Shown here piece by piece: positions 7,647-16,232 of a stretch of DNA of 64,000 bases. The DNA comes from Bacteroidaceae bacterium (GTDB lineage: Bacteria > Bacteroidota > Bacteroidia > Bacteroidales > Bacteroidaceae). The position numbers were made by a program, and so were the translations under genes. A model generated the notes under the pieces. That model ran no database searches. It was not told the DNA's origin and saw nothing but the letters and a program-made list of their open reading frames with translations. Position 1 is the first letter of the stretch, and every line of letters begins with the position of its first letter. The stretch spans positions 22,506 to 86,505 of the forward strand of contig JAFTNW010000037.1 in NCBI GenBank assembly GCA_017451695.1, given 5' to 3'.

Positions 7647-8570
7647 ATGAAAATAGCCGATTCTCTCTTATCTCTCATAGGAAGTACGCCGCTGCTTCGC
7701 CTCTCGCGCTATGCCGCGGCGACAGGCTTGCCCGCTGCTCCTGTGGCAAAGATAGAGTATTTTAATCCCGGCAGCAGTGTGAAGGACCGCACGGCTCTTT
7801 CCATGATAAACGATGCCGAGGCACGCGGTCTTTTGAGCGCTGGGGCTACCATAATAGAGCCCACCAGCGGAAACACCGGCGTGGGGCTTGCCCTTGTGGC
7901 GGCCGTGAGGGGGTATAAGCTCATACTCACAATGCCTGACACCATGAGTGCCGAGCGCATGAATCTGCTGCGTGCGTATGGTGCGCAGCTAGTTCTCACT
8001 CCGGGTAGCGAGGGTATGGCAGGGGCCATTGCCAAGGCCGAGGAGTTGCGTGCTGCCACTCCGGGCAGTATTATTCTGCAACAGTTTGAGAACGAGGCCA
8101 ACCCTGCGGCCCACATAAGCACAGCCGACGAGATTTGGCGCGACACCGATGGCAAGGTGGATATTTTTGTGGCAGGTGTGGGCACCGGTGGCACAATAAC
8201 AGGTACGGCACGCCGATTGCGCGAGCATAACCCGGCAATAAAGGTGGTGGGCGTGGAGCCTGCATCGTCTCCTGTGCTCAATGGTGGCGAGAAGGGTGCT
8301 CACAAACTGCAAGGCATTGGCGCGGGCTTTGTCCCTGCTATTTACGATGCCATGGTGGTGGATGAGGTGATTCCTGTTGCAAACGAGGATGCCATGGCCA
8401 CTGCCCGCGCGCTTGTGCGCACCGAGGGGCTGCTCGTCGGCTTTTCGTCGGGCGCGGCATTGTGGGCTGCGGCTGCACTTTTGCAACGCCCTGAATATAG
8501 AGATAAAAATATTGTGGTATTGCTGCCCGATTGCGGCGAGCGTTACCTCTCAACCGATTTATTCCGATAA
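7647..8570 (+). CDS. cysK: cysteine synthase A (O-acetylserine sulfhydrylase)
   Basis: A 307-residue PLP enzyme forming cysteine from O-acetylserine and sulfide. [13 protein letters not shown] contains the PLP-bound Lys, [13 protein letters not shown] is the substrate-binding loop, [13 protein letters not shown] is the phosphate-binding Gly loop, and [14 protein letters not shown] closes the protein as in CysK. Length is standard. It starts 3 bp after maf and is followed 9 bp later by the serine acetyltransferase, giving both enzymes of cysteine formation in one transcript; in other bacteria the two assemble into the cysteine synthase complex, with CysE's C-terminus inserted into the CysK active site. 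The CysE here ends in Lys rather than Ile, so complex formation is uncertain. Confidence 0.95.
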   Translation: MKIADSLLSLIGSTPLLRLSRYAAATGLPAAPVAKIEYFNPGSSVKDRTALSMINDAEARGLLSAGATIIEPTSGNTGVGLALVAAVRGYKLILTMPDTMSAERMNLLRAYGAQLVLTPGSEGMAGAIAKAEELRAATPGSIILQQFENEANPAAHISTADEIWRDTDGKVDIFVAGVGTGGTITGTARRLREHNPAIKVVGVEPASSPVLNGGEKGAHKLQGIGAGFVPAIYDAMVVDEVIPVANEDAMATARALVRTEGLLVGFSSGAALWAAAALLQRPEYRDKNIVVLLPDCGERYLSTDLFR

Positions 8571-8579
8571 GATGTTACT

Positions 8580-9461
8580 ATGAAAGAAAAAACTATAGCC
8601 GATGTGTTCTCGCATACGATAGACGATTTATTGAACAGCTGCGGTTCCCAAGATATGTTCCACCATCGTCGCGACGGCGAGCCCATGCCCTCGTGGCGCG
8701 TGCTGTCCGAAGCGGTGGGTATTGTACGTGCCATACTTTTCCCCGGTTACTTTGGCGACTCGGTGCAGGAGCATCACACCCTTGCATATAAAACCGGTAT
8801 GAACATAGACCGCCTGTATAAAATATTGTGCGAGCAGATTTGTGCGGGAATATGTTACAGCAACAGCTGTACCGATATTGCTGTAGCTACGGCATCGGCA
8901 CGGCAAATGGCTCTCTCGTTCATCGAGTATCTGCCCACGCTGCGTGCAGCCCTTGCAAAGGATGTGGAGGCTACATACAACGGCGACCCTGCCGCCACGG
9001 GCTTTGGCGAGGTAATCAGTTGCTACCCCAGCATAAAAGCTGTGAGCAACTACCGCATGGCGCACCGCTTGTTGGAATTGGGCGTGCCACTTATCCCCCG
9101 TATCATCACCGAGATTGCACATAGCGAAACGGGTATAGATATCCACCCGGGTGCGCAGATAGGCGACTATTTTACAATAGACCACGGCACGGGTATCGTA
9201 ATAGGCGAAACCTGTATCATTGGCAATAATGTAAAACTTTATCAGGGTGTTACGTTGGGCGCCAAGAGCTTCCCGCTCGACGAGAACGGCAACCCCATAA
9301 AGGGTATTCCACGCCACCCGATATTGGAGGATAATGTAATTGTATATAGCAACGCCACTATTCTTGGGCGCGTTACAGTGGGCCGCGATGCGGTTATAGG
9401 TGGTAATATTTGGGTTACCGAGGATGTTCCCGCAGGGGCACACATTGTGCAAAGAAAATAA
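8580..9461 (+). CDS. cysE: serine O-acetyltransferase
   Basis: A 293-residue left-handed beta-helix acyltransferase making O-acetylserine from serine and acetyl-CoA. The hexapeptide repeats run through ETGIDIHPGAQIGDYFTIDH, GTGIVIGETCIIGNNVKLY, QGVTLGAKSFP and ATILGRVTVGRDAVIGGN; the catalytic His is in IDHGTG. The N-terminal ~170 residues are helical and longer than in the E. coli enzyme, as in the EpsC-like group. It ends in VQRK and lacks the Ile tail used by many CysE proteins to dock into CysK. Last gene of the operon; a strong inverted repeat follows 13 bp after the stop. Confidence 0.93.
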   Translation: MKEKTIADVFSHTIDDLLNSCGSQDMFHHRRDGEPMPSWRVLSEAVGIVRAILFPGYFGDSVQEHHTLAYKTGMNIDRLYKILCEQICAGICYSNSCTDIAVATASARQMALSFIEYLPTLRAALAKDVEATYNGDPAATGFGEVISCYPSIKAVSNYRMAHRLLELGVPLIPRIITEIAHSETGIDIHPGAQIGDYFTIDHGTGIVIGETCIIGNNVKLYQGVTLGAKSFPLDENGNPIKGIPRHPILEDNVIVYSNATILGRVTVGRDAVIGGNIWVTEDVPAGAHIVQRK

Positions 9462-9474
9462 CCCTTGAAATTTA

Positions 9475-9517
9475 TTTGCACACTTTTTTCATCATTATAC
9501 CGAAAAAAGTGTGCAAA
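9475..9517 (+). terminator. hairpin terminator after cysE
   Basis: Perfect 16-bp arms, TTTGCACACTTTTTTC at 9475-9490 and its complement GAAAAAAGTGTGCAAA at 9502-9517, around an 11-base loop. The poly-T is inside the arm rather than after it. It separates the cysteine operon from the histidine operon promoter. Confidence 0.7.
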
Positions 9518-9519
9518 TG

Positions 9520-9551
9520 TTTATGAAGTATTCTAAAAATTACTATCTTCG
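9520..9551 (+). promoter_or_regulatory. predicted promoter of the his operon
   Basis: TATCTTCG at 9544-9551 matches the -7 box used elsewhere in this window (same octamer upstream of the nitroreductase and mutS2). TTTA at about 9519-9522 lies at the -33 distance. Transcription would begin near 9558, giving a leader of about 230 nt before hisG. Confidence 0.5.
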
Positions 9552-9632
9552 CGATGTGAAAAACGCAAAATAGGTTGCAAAATGTGAGCAACGGGCGTTG
9601 TCAGGGTAACAAAATAAAATAATATATAGAAA

Positions 9633-9692
9633 ATGTTTGTGCAAAACGTATATCACCACCATCACCGCCTATCTCAAAAAAGAGTTGGGTAA
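9633..9692 (+). CDS. his operon leader peptide
   Basis: A 19-residue open frame, MFVQNVYHHHHRLSQKRVG, with four consecutive His codons (CAC CAC CAT CAC at 9654-9665), lying about 100 bp before hisG and followed by an intrinsic terminator. This is the hallmark of a histidine attenuation leader: when charged His-tRNA is scarce the ribosome stalls on the His run. The frame is too short for ordinary gene calling. An A-rich stretch (AAAATAAAATAATATATAGAAA) precedes the ATG, as is usual for translated genes in this phylum. His makes up 4 of 19 residues; chance occurrence directly ahead of hisG is very unlikely. Confidence 0.9.
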   Translation: MFVQNVYHHHHRLSQKRVG

Positions 9693-9770
9693 GTGGGGTG
9701 TTCCCGTTTTGCGAACGCTGTAATCTATGAGCTTACCTGTAAATGGTGGGCTCTTTTTTGTTTTTTTGAA
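9687..9770 (+). promoter_or_regulatory. his transcription attenuator: antiterminator segment and intrinsic terminator
   Basis: Terminator: GAGCTTACC (9729-9737) pairs with GGTGGGCTC (9745-9753) around TGTAAAT, followed by T-runs at 9754-9767. Competing antiterminator: GGGTAAG (9687-9693), which spans the leader stop codon, can pair with CTTACCT (9732-9738), destroying the 5' arm of the terminator. A ribosome that reaches the stop codon covers GGGTAAG and lets the terminator form; a ribosome stalled at the His codons (9654-9665) leaves it free and transcription continues. The layout is that of enterobacterial his/trp attenuation. Pairings were found by eye; no energies were computed. Confidence 0.82.
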
Positions 9771-9789
9771 ACAATAAAACTATAATGAT

Positions 9790-10641
9790 ATGCTGAGAAT
9801 TGCTGTACAGACTAAAGGACGCTTGAACGAGCAGAGCATGCAGTTGCTGCGCGATGCGGGCGTTACCATTAAAGAGGAAAAGAGAAAATTTTTGATGCGT
9901 GCATCGGACTTCCCCGTGGAGATTCTCTTTTTGCGCGACGATGATATCCCGCAAACGGTATCTATGGGTGCTGCCGATTTGGGTATTGTGGGTTACAACG
10001 AGGTGGCTGAGCGTGGCTATGATGTAGATATCCTGCAAAAACTTGGGTTTGGCGGTTGCCGTATCTCGCTTGCCATTCCCAAGGCCGATACTTATGAGGG
10101 GCTTGGCTATTTCAATGGCAAGCGCATTGCCACATCGTACCCCAATGTGCTCACAAAGTATTTTGATGAGAATGGTATAAAGGCCGAAATCCACACCATT
10201 ACAGGCTCGGTGGAGATTGCTCCCGCAGCGGGGCTTGCCGATGCTATTTTCGATATTGTGTCGTCGGGCGGTACGCTCATAACAAACGGTCTTGTGGAGG
10301 TGGAGCAGGTGCTTCACTCCGAGGCGGTGCTCATCGGTACTCCGGGATTGAGCGAGGAGAAGATGGCCATTGCACGCCAGCTGATGTCGCGCTTTGAATC
10401 GGTGCTTAAAGGTGCGGGTAAAAAGTACCTCTTACTGAATATTCCCACCGCGGCACTCGACGAGGCTGTGAAGATTCTCCCCGCCATGCGCAGCCCCACG
10501 GTGATTCCCCTTGCGCAGAAGGATTGGTGCTCGTTGCAGACGGTGGTGGATGAAAAGCAGCTGTGGAGTGTGATAGAGCAGTTGAAGGCTATTGGTGCCG
10601 AGGATATTTTGGTATTGGCCCTTGAAAAGATTGTATTATGA
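9790..10641 (+). CDS. hisG: ATP phosphoribosyltransferase, long form (histidine step 1)
   Basis: A 283-residue HisG of the long, self-regulated class. It condenses ATP with PRPP to phosphoribosyl-ATP, the committed step of histidine synthesis. LRIAVQTKGRLNEQSMQLL begins the protein; AADLGIVGYNEVAERGYDV and the PRPP-binding DIVSSGGTLITNGL mark the catalytic part; the C-terminal ~75 residues (AMRSPTVIPLA, GAEDILVLALEKIVL) are the ACT-like histidine-feedback domain absent from short HisG. No hisZ is needed or present. First gene of the operon, downstream of the attenuator; its stop overlaps the hisD ATG. Confidence 0.96.
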   Translation: MLRIAVQTKGRLNEQSMQLLRDAGVTIKEEKRKFLMRASDFPVEILFLRDDDIPQTVSMGAADLGIVGYNEVAERGYDVDILQKLGFGGCRISLAIPKADTYEGLGYFNGKRIATSYPNVLTKYFDENGIKAEIHTITGSVEIAPAAGLADAIFDIVSSGGTLITNGLVEVEQVLHSEAVLIGTPGLSEEKMAIARQLMSRFESVLKGAGKKYLLLNIPTAALDEAVKILPAMRSPTVIPLAQKDWCSLQTVVDEKQLWSVIEQLKAIGAEDILVLALEKIVL

Positions 10642-11921
10642 TAAAGCGATATATAAATCCCGCCCGCAGTGAGTGGGGCGCATTGTGCGAGCGCGTGGTT
10701 ACCGACGATGCGGTTATTGCAGCACGTGTAGATGCCATAATAGAGCGTGTGAGGCGCGATGGCGACAATGCCGTGCGTGAGCTGGCTCGTGAAATAGATG
10801 GTGTGGAGCTTGCTGCCATTGAGGTGAGCGAGGAGGAGAAACGCGAGGCGTTTGCTCTTGTGCCGCAGGAGTTGAAGGATGCCATTGCAAAGGCTGCCCG
10901 CAACATCACCCGTTTTCACATGGCACAGCGTTTCAATGATATCGAGGTGTTTACATCGCCCGGGGTTAAATGTGTGCAGCGTGCTGTACCTATTCAAAAA
11001 GTGGGGCTATATGTGCCGGGCGGCACAGCACCCCTCTTCTCCACGGTGCTCATGCTTGCCATTCCCGCAAAGGTGGCGGGTTGCAAGGAGATTGTGCTCT
11101 GCACTCCTGTAAACAAGGAGGGCAAGGTGGCCCCTGCGGTGCTGTCTGCCGCTATGGTTTGCGGTGTAGATAGAATATTCAAGGTGGGTGGTGCGCAGGC
11201 TGTGGCCGCTATGGCATACGGCACGGAGAGTATTCCCGCAGTAGATAAAATATTCGGGCCGGGCAACCGCTATGTTACAAAAGCCAAGGAGCGCGTTACA
11301 AACAGAGTGTCGATAGATATGCCCGCAGGCCCGTCGGAGGTGCTTGTTATGGCCGATGATACCGCATGCCCCGCATTTGTGGCAAGCGACCTTCTTTCGC
11401 AAGCCGAGCATGGTACCGATTCGCAGGCGATATTGGTGTGTGGCAGCACTGCCATTGCCGATGCCGTGGATGCCTGTGTGGCCGAGCAACTTGCCAAACT
11501 GCCTCGCAAGGAACTTGCCGCAAAGGCTTTGGAGAACAGCCGCACGATAGTTCTTACCACTGTGGAGGAGCAGATTGCTTTTGTAAACAGCTATGCTCCC
11601 GAGCATTTGATTATATCCATGGAGAACCCTTGGGGTGTTGCCGATGGTATTACTGCCGCAGGCAGTGTGTTCATAGGCAACTACTCGCCCGAGAGTGCCG
11701 GCGACTATGCATCGGGTACCAATCACACACTGCCCACAAGCGGCTGGGCTCGTTCTTGCAGCGGTGTGAATCTCGATAGTTTTGTGCGCAAGATAACATA
11801 TCAGGAACTTACAAAGGAGGGCATAAACGAACTTGGCGATACCATAGTTGCAATGGCAAAGGCCGAAGGCCTCGATGCTCACGCTGCGGCCGCTCTCTTG
11901 CGTATGGGAAAGGAGATTTGA
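10638..11921 (+). CDS. hisD: histidinol dehydrogenase (histidine steps 9-10)
   Basis: A 427-residue zinc enzyme that oxidises histidinol twice with NAD+ to give histidine. Recognisable blocks are VGLYVPGGTAPLFSTVLML, FGPGNRYVTKAKE, DMPAGPSEVLVMAD, SQAEHGTDSQAIL (zinc and catalytic Gln/His), NSYAPEHLIISME (catalytic Glu-His) and GDYASGTNHTLPTSGWA. Length is standard. Its ATG overlaps the hisG stop codon by 4 bp, indicating translational coupling. Confidence 0.97.
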   Translation: MIKRYINPARSEWGALCERVVTDDAVIAARVDAIIERVRRDGDNAVRELAREIDGVELAAIEVSEEEKREAFALVPQELKDAIAKAARNITRFHMAQRFNDIEVFTSPGVKCVQRAVPIQKVGLYVPGGTAPLFSTVLMLAIPAKVAGCKEIVLCTPVNKEGKVAPAVLSAAMVCGVDRIFKVGGAQAVAAMAYGTESIPAVDKIFGPGNRYVTKAKERVTNRVSIDMPAGPSEVLVMADDTACPAFVASDLLSQAEHGTDSQAILVCGSTAIADAVDACVAEQLAKLPRKELAAKALENSRTIVLTTVEEQIAFVNSYAPEHLIISMENPWGVADGITAAGSVFIGNYSPESAGDYASGTNHTLPTSGWARSCSGVNLDSFVRKITYQELTKEGINELGDTIVAMAKAEGLDAHAAAALLRMGKEI

Positions 11922-11923
11922 TT

Positions 11924-12961
11924 ATGAATATAGACGATGTAATGCGGCTTGTCCGCAAAAATATAAAATCGCTTGCGCCCTATTCCACAGCGCGCGACGA
12001 GTACAAAGGGGCATTGGGCGTTTTTCTCGATGCCAACGAGAATCCTTTTGATAATGGCTACAACCGCTACCCCGACCCTCGTCAGGCCGAGTTGAAGGCT
12101 CGTATTGCGCCTATGAAGGGGGTGGCTGTGGAGCAGATGTTCATTGGCAACGGCAGCGACGAGGCTATTGACCTCTGTTTCCGCATCTTCTGCGAACCAC
12201 GCATAGATAATGTGGTGGCCATTGCACCGAGCTATGGTATGTACCGCGTGGCGGCCGATATAAATGATGTGCAGGTGCGCGAGGTGCAGTTAGGTGGTGA
12301 TTTTTCTCTGCCTGCCGATGAACTGCTTGCCGCGTGTGATGAGAATACCAAACTGATGTTTGTCTGCTCGCCCAACAACCCTTCGGGCAATATTTTCCCC
12401 ATTGAGCAGGTACGTTATCTGCTCGACAATTTCAAGGGGGTGCTGGTAGTTGATGAGGCTTATATCGATTTTGCATCACAGCCCAGCCTCACCACACTGC
12501 TTGGCGAGTATAAGAATTTGATAGTATTGCAAACCCTCTCCAAGGCATACGGCCTTGCCGGCTTGCGCTTGGGGCTTGCCTTTGCCGCAAAAGAGATTAT
12601 GGCACTGTTTGCCAATGTAAAATATCCCTATAACATAAACAAGGCGGGCATGATGCGTGCCATGAGGTTGCTCGACCGCGATGTGGAGAGCGAAATCAGT
12701 TTGATAGTGAGGGAACGTGCCCGCGTTGCCGAGGCTTTGCAGCAGATGCCTTGCGTTGAAAAGGTGTTCCCCTCCGATGCCAATTTTCTGCTTGTGAGGG
12801 TGAAGAACGCGCGTGCTCTCTACGATGCACTCATTGCCCGCGAAGTTATAGTGCGCGACCGTTCAAAAGTGAAGGGTTGCAGCGAGTGTTTGAGAATTAC
12901 AATAGGAACGCCGGGCGAGAACGACAAGATGCTTGCCGTGGTAAAAGATTTTGGAAAATGA
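11924..12961 (+). CDS. hisC: histidinol-phosphate aminotransferase (histidine step 8)
   Basis: A 345-residue class II PLP aminotransferase transferring an amino group from glutamate to imidazole-acetol phosphate. It shows FLDANENPFDNGYNRYPDP at the N-terminus, IGNGSDEAIDL, the CSPNNPSGN loop, VVDEAYIDFA with the PLP-contacting Asp/Tyr, and LSKAYGLAGLRLG carrying the Schiff-base Lys. The ATG at 11924, two bases after the hisD stop, is preferred to a TTG six bases earlier. The last codon overlaps the hisB ATG. Confidence 0.96.
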   Translation: MNIDDVMRLVRKNIKSLAPYSTARDEYKGALGVFLDANENPFDNGYNRYPDPRQAELKARIAPMKGVAVEQMFIGNGSDEAIDLCFRIFCEPRIDNVVAIAPSYGMYRVAADINDVQVREVQLGGDFSLPADELLAACDENTKLMFVCSPNNPSGNIFPIEQVRYLLDNFKGVLVVDEAYIDFASQPSLTTLLGEYKNLIVLQTLSKAYGLAGLRLGLAFAAKEIMALFANVKYPYNINKAGMMRAMRLLDRDVESEISLIVRERARVAEALQQMPCVEKVFPSDANFLLVRVKNARALYDALIAREVIVRDRSKVKGCSECLRITIGTPGENDKMLAVVKDFGK

Positions 12962-14082
12962 AAAAGGCTCTTTTTATAGACCGCGACGGAACAATTATAT
13001 GGGAACCGCCTGTAACGGAGCAGGTGGATACACTTGAACAGCTTGTATTTATGCCGTCTGCGATAGGCTCGCTTGCACGCATGGCAGAGAGCGATTTTGA
13101 ACTTGTGTTGGCAAGCAATCAGGATGGATTGGGTACCGATGCCTATCCACGCGAACAGTTTGATATCGTGCATAATAAAATGCTGCAAGTGCTTGCAGGC
13201 GAGGGTGTTGAGTTTGCCGACCAACTGATTGATGTTACATACAAAAGTGATAATAAGCCCACCCGCAAACCGGGCACGGGCATGTTCGGTAAATATCTCT
13301 CCGGCGATTATGACCTATCGCGATGCTATGTGATAGGCGACCGCTTGACCGATGTGGAGCTTGCCAAGAATCTTGGCGCAAAAGCCATCCTTTATACAGC
13401 CGACAAGGCACGTATAGAGGAGATGCGCTCATTGCCCTATGCCGATGTGTGTGTGCTTGCCACCGATAGTTGGGTGGCTATTGCAGAATATCTGCGCAGC
13501 GAGGAGCGCGCGGCCACCGTGGTGCGCAAGACACGGGAGACCGATATCACTGTGAGCATAGACCTTGATGGCCGCGGAGCATCGGGCATTGATACAGGGC
13601 TGAAATTCCTCGACCATATGCTCGACCAGATAGTGCATCACGCAGGAGTGTCGTTGCAGGTGAAGGCCGTGGGCGACCTTGCCGTGGATGAGCATCACAC
13701 AATGGAGGATATTGCCATTGTGTTGGGTGAGGCGGTGGTTAAGGCGCTCGGCAGCAAGCGAGGCATTGGGCGTTACGGCTTTGTGTTGCCCATGGACGAG
13801 AGCCGTGCCATGGTGCTCATTGACTTTGGTGGCAGAATAGATTTTTGCTGGGATGTTACCTTTACGCGTGAGTATGTGGGCGATGTCCCCACCGAGATGT
13901 TCAGCCATTTCTTTAAGTCGCTGGCTGCGGCTATGGGTTGCAACCTTCACATAAAGGCCGAGGGCGAGAATAACCATCATATTGCCGAGGGTATTTTCAA
14001 GGCTTTTGCACGCGCACTGCGCATGGCGGTGAAGCGCGAGCCTTTCAGTTACGAACTGCCAAGCAGCAAGGGGGTATTATGA
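12958..14082 (+). CDS. hisB: bifunctional histidinol-phosphatase / imidazoleglycerol-phosphate dehydratase (steps 9a and 7)
   Basis: A 374-residue fusion. Residues 1-170 form a HAD phosphatase (KKALFIDRDGTIIWEPP with the DxD nucleophile; IGDRLTDVELAKNLG as motif IV) that removes phosphate from histidinol phosphate. Residues ~180-374 are the manganese-dependent IGP dehydratase, with ISIDLDGRG-type start, GLKFLDHMLDQIVHHAG, VDEHHTMEDIAIVLGEA and GENNHHIAEGIFKAFARAL. The true start MKKALF at 12958 overlaps the hisC stop as ATGA; a longer upstream frame belongs to hisC sequence. The same fusion occurs in enteric bacteria. Confidence 0.96.
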   Translation: MKKALFIDRDGTIIWEPPVTEQVDTLEQLVFMPSAIGSLARMAESDFELVLASNQDGLGTDAYPREQFDIVHNKMLQVLAGEGVEFADQLIDVTYKSDNKPTRKPGTGMFGKYLSGDYDLSRCYVIGDRLTDVELAKNLGAKAILYTADKARIEEMRSLPYADVCVLATDSWVAIAEYLRSEERAATVVRKTRETDITVSIDLDGRGASGIDTGLKFLDHMLDQIVHHAGVSLQVKAVGDLAVDEHHTMEDIAIVLGEAVVKALGSKRGIGRYGFVLPMDESRAMVLIDFGGRIDFCWDVTFTREYVGDVPTEMFSHFFKSLAAAMGCNLHIKAEGENNHHIAEGIFKAFARALRMAVKREPFSYELPSSKGVL

Positions 14083-14669
14083 TAGCGATAGTAGATTACG
14101 ATACAGGTAACCTGCGCTCGGTGTGCAACGCGCTCGACCGCATCGGGGCCGAATATTGTGTTACCGATAACCACGAGATAATAAAAGCTGCCGACAAGGT
14201 GTTGTTGCCCGGTGTGGGCGAGGCCTCCTCGGCAATGCAGAAGTTGAGCGAGCGTGGCTTGTGCGAGGTTATAAAGGGGCTTAAACAGCCTGTGCTTGGT
14301 ATTTGCATAGGCATGCAGCTTATGTGCCGCAGCAGCGAGGAGGGCAATGCGCGTTGCCTGGGTATTTTTGATGCCGAGGTACGCCGTTTCAATCCCTCAC
14401 CTGCCGATGGGGTAAAGGTGCCTCACATGGGGTGGAACGAGATTCACAATCTGCAATCACCGCTATTCAAGGGTATCGACGATGGAGCATTTGTCTATTT
14501 CGTTCACTCATTTGCGGCCGATGTGTGTGGCGGTACCATAGCCACATCGTGCAACGGGCGCGAGTTTGCAGCAGCAATAAACAAAGATAATTTCTACGGT
14601 GCGCAGTTTCACCCCGAAAAGAGCGGTGCCGTGGGGGAATGTATTTTGAAAAATTTTATTGAATTGTAA
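14079..14669 (+). CDS. hisH: imidazole glycerol phosphate synthase, glutaminase subunit
   Basis: A 196-residue class I glutamine amidotransferase providing ammonia to HisF. AIVDYDTGNLRSVCNAL begins the protein; LPGVGEAS is the oxyanion strand; VLGICIGMQLM contains the nucleophilic Cys; GAQFHPEKSG supplies the catalytic His and Glu. The ATG overlaps the hisB stop by 4 bp and the TAA overlaps the hisA ATG by one base, so the four middle genes of the operon are tightly coupled. Confidence 0.96.
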   Translation: MIAIVDYDTGNLRSVCNALDRIGAEYCVTDNHEIIKAADKVLLPGVGEASSAMQKLSERGLCEVIKGLKQPVLGICIGMQLMCRSSEEGNARCLGIFDAEVRRFNPSPADGVKVPHMGWNEIHNLQSPLFKGIDDGAFVYFVHSFAADVCGGTIATSCNGREFAAAINKDNFYGAQFHPEKSGAVGECILKNFIEL

Positions 14670-15394
14670 TGGTACTGATTCCTGCAATAGATTTGATAGA
14701 GGGGCGTTGTGTGCGCCTCACACAGGGCGATTACGACGATAAAAAGGTGTATGAGCAGAGTCCTGTGGATATGGCAAAAATGTATGCCGACTGCGGTGTA
14801 CGTCGCCTGCACGTTGTGGACCTCGATGGCGCAAAAGCCAAGGAGCCTTGTAATCTGCGTGTACTTGAGCAGCTTGCCACGCAAACATCGCTCGACATAG
14901 AGTGGGGTGGTGGTATCAAAAGCACCGATGCCTTGCGCTCTGCCATTAATGCCGGTGCCAATAGGGTGATATGTGGCAGTGTGGCAGTGGATAACAGGGA
15001 ACTGTTTGCCGATTGGTTGCAGAGCTATGGTGCAGAGCATGTTATTCTCGGTGCCGATGTGCGCGGGCGCAAGGTGGCTACTCATGGCTGGCTCAAAGAG
15101 TCGCAAGTGAGCATCGACGAGATAATCGAGTGCTTCCTGCCATTTGGCCTGAAACAGCTTATTTGTACCGATATATCAAAAGACGGTATGTTGCAAGGCC
15201 CCAACTTCCCGCTCTATGTGGAACTGAAAGAGAAATTCCCCACCGTTGATACCACATTGAGCGGCGGTATCAGTTCAATGGATGATATTCGCAAGGCACA
15301 TGAGCTTGGTCTGCACAGCGTTATTATAGGCAAGGCCATTTATGAAGGCCGCATAACCCTTAAAGATTTGGAGCTATGGTTGCAAAACGAATAA
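14669..15394 (+). CDS. hisA: ProFAR isomerase (histidine step 4)
   Basis: A 241-residue (beta-alpha)8 barrel catalysing the Amadori rearrangement of ProFAR to PRFAR. VLIPAIDLIEGRCVRLTQGDY carries the catalytic Asp of strand 1; IEWGGGIKSTDAL and ICTDISKDGMLQGPN (second catalytic Asp, strand 5) and LSGGISSMDDI are phosphate-binding or catalytic loops. The fold and motifs are typical; the two half-barrel repeats are visible as the paired GGGI and GGIS loops. It overlaps hisF by 19 bp. Confidence 0.96.
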   Translation: MVLIPAIDLIEGRCVRLTQGDYDDKKVYEQSPVDMAKMYADCGVRRLHVVDLDGAKAKEPCNLRVLEQLATQTSLDIEWGGGIKSTDALRSAINAGANRVICGSVAVDNRELFADWLQSYGAEHVILGADVRGRKVATHGWLKESQVSIDEIIECFLPFGLKQLICTDISKDGMLQGPNFPLYVELKEKFPTVDTTLSGGISSMDDIRKAHELGLHSVIIGKAIYEGRITLKDLELWLQNE

Positions 15395-16131
15395 TCCCCT
15401 GCCTCGATGTGAAAGAGGGGCGCACCGTGAAGGGTGTGAACTTTGTGGGCTTGCAGGATGTGGGCGATGCCGTGGAGCTTGGGCGTATGTATGCCCGCCA
15501 GGGTGCCGATGAACTTGTCTATCTCGACATCAGTGCCACCGTCGAGGGGCGCAACACATTTACCTCGCTTGTGGAGCGCATAGCATCGAATATAAACATC
15601 CCCTTTACCGTGGGGGGCGGAATATCCACTATTGATGATGCGGCCCGCCTGCTCGATGCCGGTGCCGACAAAATCTCAATAAACAGCGCAGCGGTGCGTA
15701 ACCCGCAGTTGATAGACGAGATTGCATCAAAGTATGGCAGCCAATTCGTGGTGCTTGCGGTTGATGCCAAGCAGATAGATGGTGTGTGGCGCATAACAAC
15801 ACATGGCGGCCGCCAACTCACCGAGAAGGAACTCTTTTCGTGGGCTCGCGAAGGGCAGGAACGTGGTGCGGGCGAGCTGCTCTTTACCTCCATGGACCAC
15901 GATGGCACACGCAACGGCTATCCATGCGACACATTTGCAGCCCTCGCATCGGAACTATCCATTCCCATAATAGCATCGGGCGGAGCCGGCAGCGTAGGCG
16001 ACATTGCCGATGTCCTTTCAAAGGGAAAGGCCGATGCCGCCCTTGCTGCAAGCATATTTCACTATGGCGAAATAACCGTCGAGGCATTGAAAAGGGAGTT
16101 GCGCGAGCAGAATATAAAAGTTAGATTATAG
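15376..16131 (+). CDS. hisF: imidazole glycerol phosphate synthase, cyclase subunit
   Basis: A 251-residue barrel paralogous to HisA. It uses ammonia from HisH to convert PRFAR into IGP and AICAR. The start KRIIPCLDVKEGRTVKGVNF carries the catalytic Asp; TVGGGISTIDDAARLLDAGADK, LAVDAKQIDG, TSMDHDGTRNGY (second catalytic Asp) and IIASGGAGSVGDIADVL follow. Standard length. A 101-bp gap with a short inverted repeat separates it from hisIE. Confidence 0.96.
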   Translation: MVAKRIIPCLDVKEGRTVKGVNFVGLQDVGDAVELGRMYARQGADELVYLDISATVEGRNTFTSLVERIASNINIPFTVGGGISTIDDAARLLDAGADKISINSAAVRNPQLIDEIASKYGSQFVVLAVDAKQIDGVWRITTHGGRQLTEKELFSWAREGQERGAGELLFTSMDHDGTRNGYPCDTFAALASELSIPIIASGGAGSVGDIADVLSKGKADAALAASIFHYGEITVEALKRELREQNIKVRL

Positions 16132-16143
16132 CATTTTCATACC

Positions 16144-16195
16144 GAACGAAGTGCTTCTGTTTTGTATGGCGAGGGCTCGTTTCGGTTGTTGAAAT
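16144..16195 (+). repeat. inverted repeat between hisF and hisIE
   Basis: ACCGAA near 16141-16146 and TTCGGT near 16183-16188 can pair around a ~36-base loop within the only sizeable gap of the his operon. It is not followed by a T-run. It could be an mRNA processing or stabilising structure, or chance. Confidence 0.25.
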
Positions 16196-16232
16196 GGTAA
16201 TTAGAGATAATAATAAAATAAGATTTTAAGAT

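Noticed and set aside
9462..9630. Possible riboswitch or T-box in the his leader
   Set aside because: No T-box or specifier-loop pattern seen; the leader peptide with four His codons explains regulation better.
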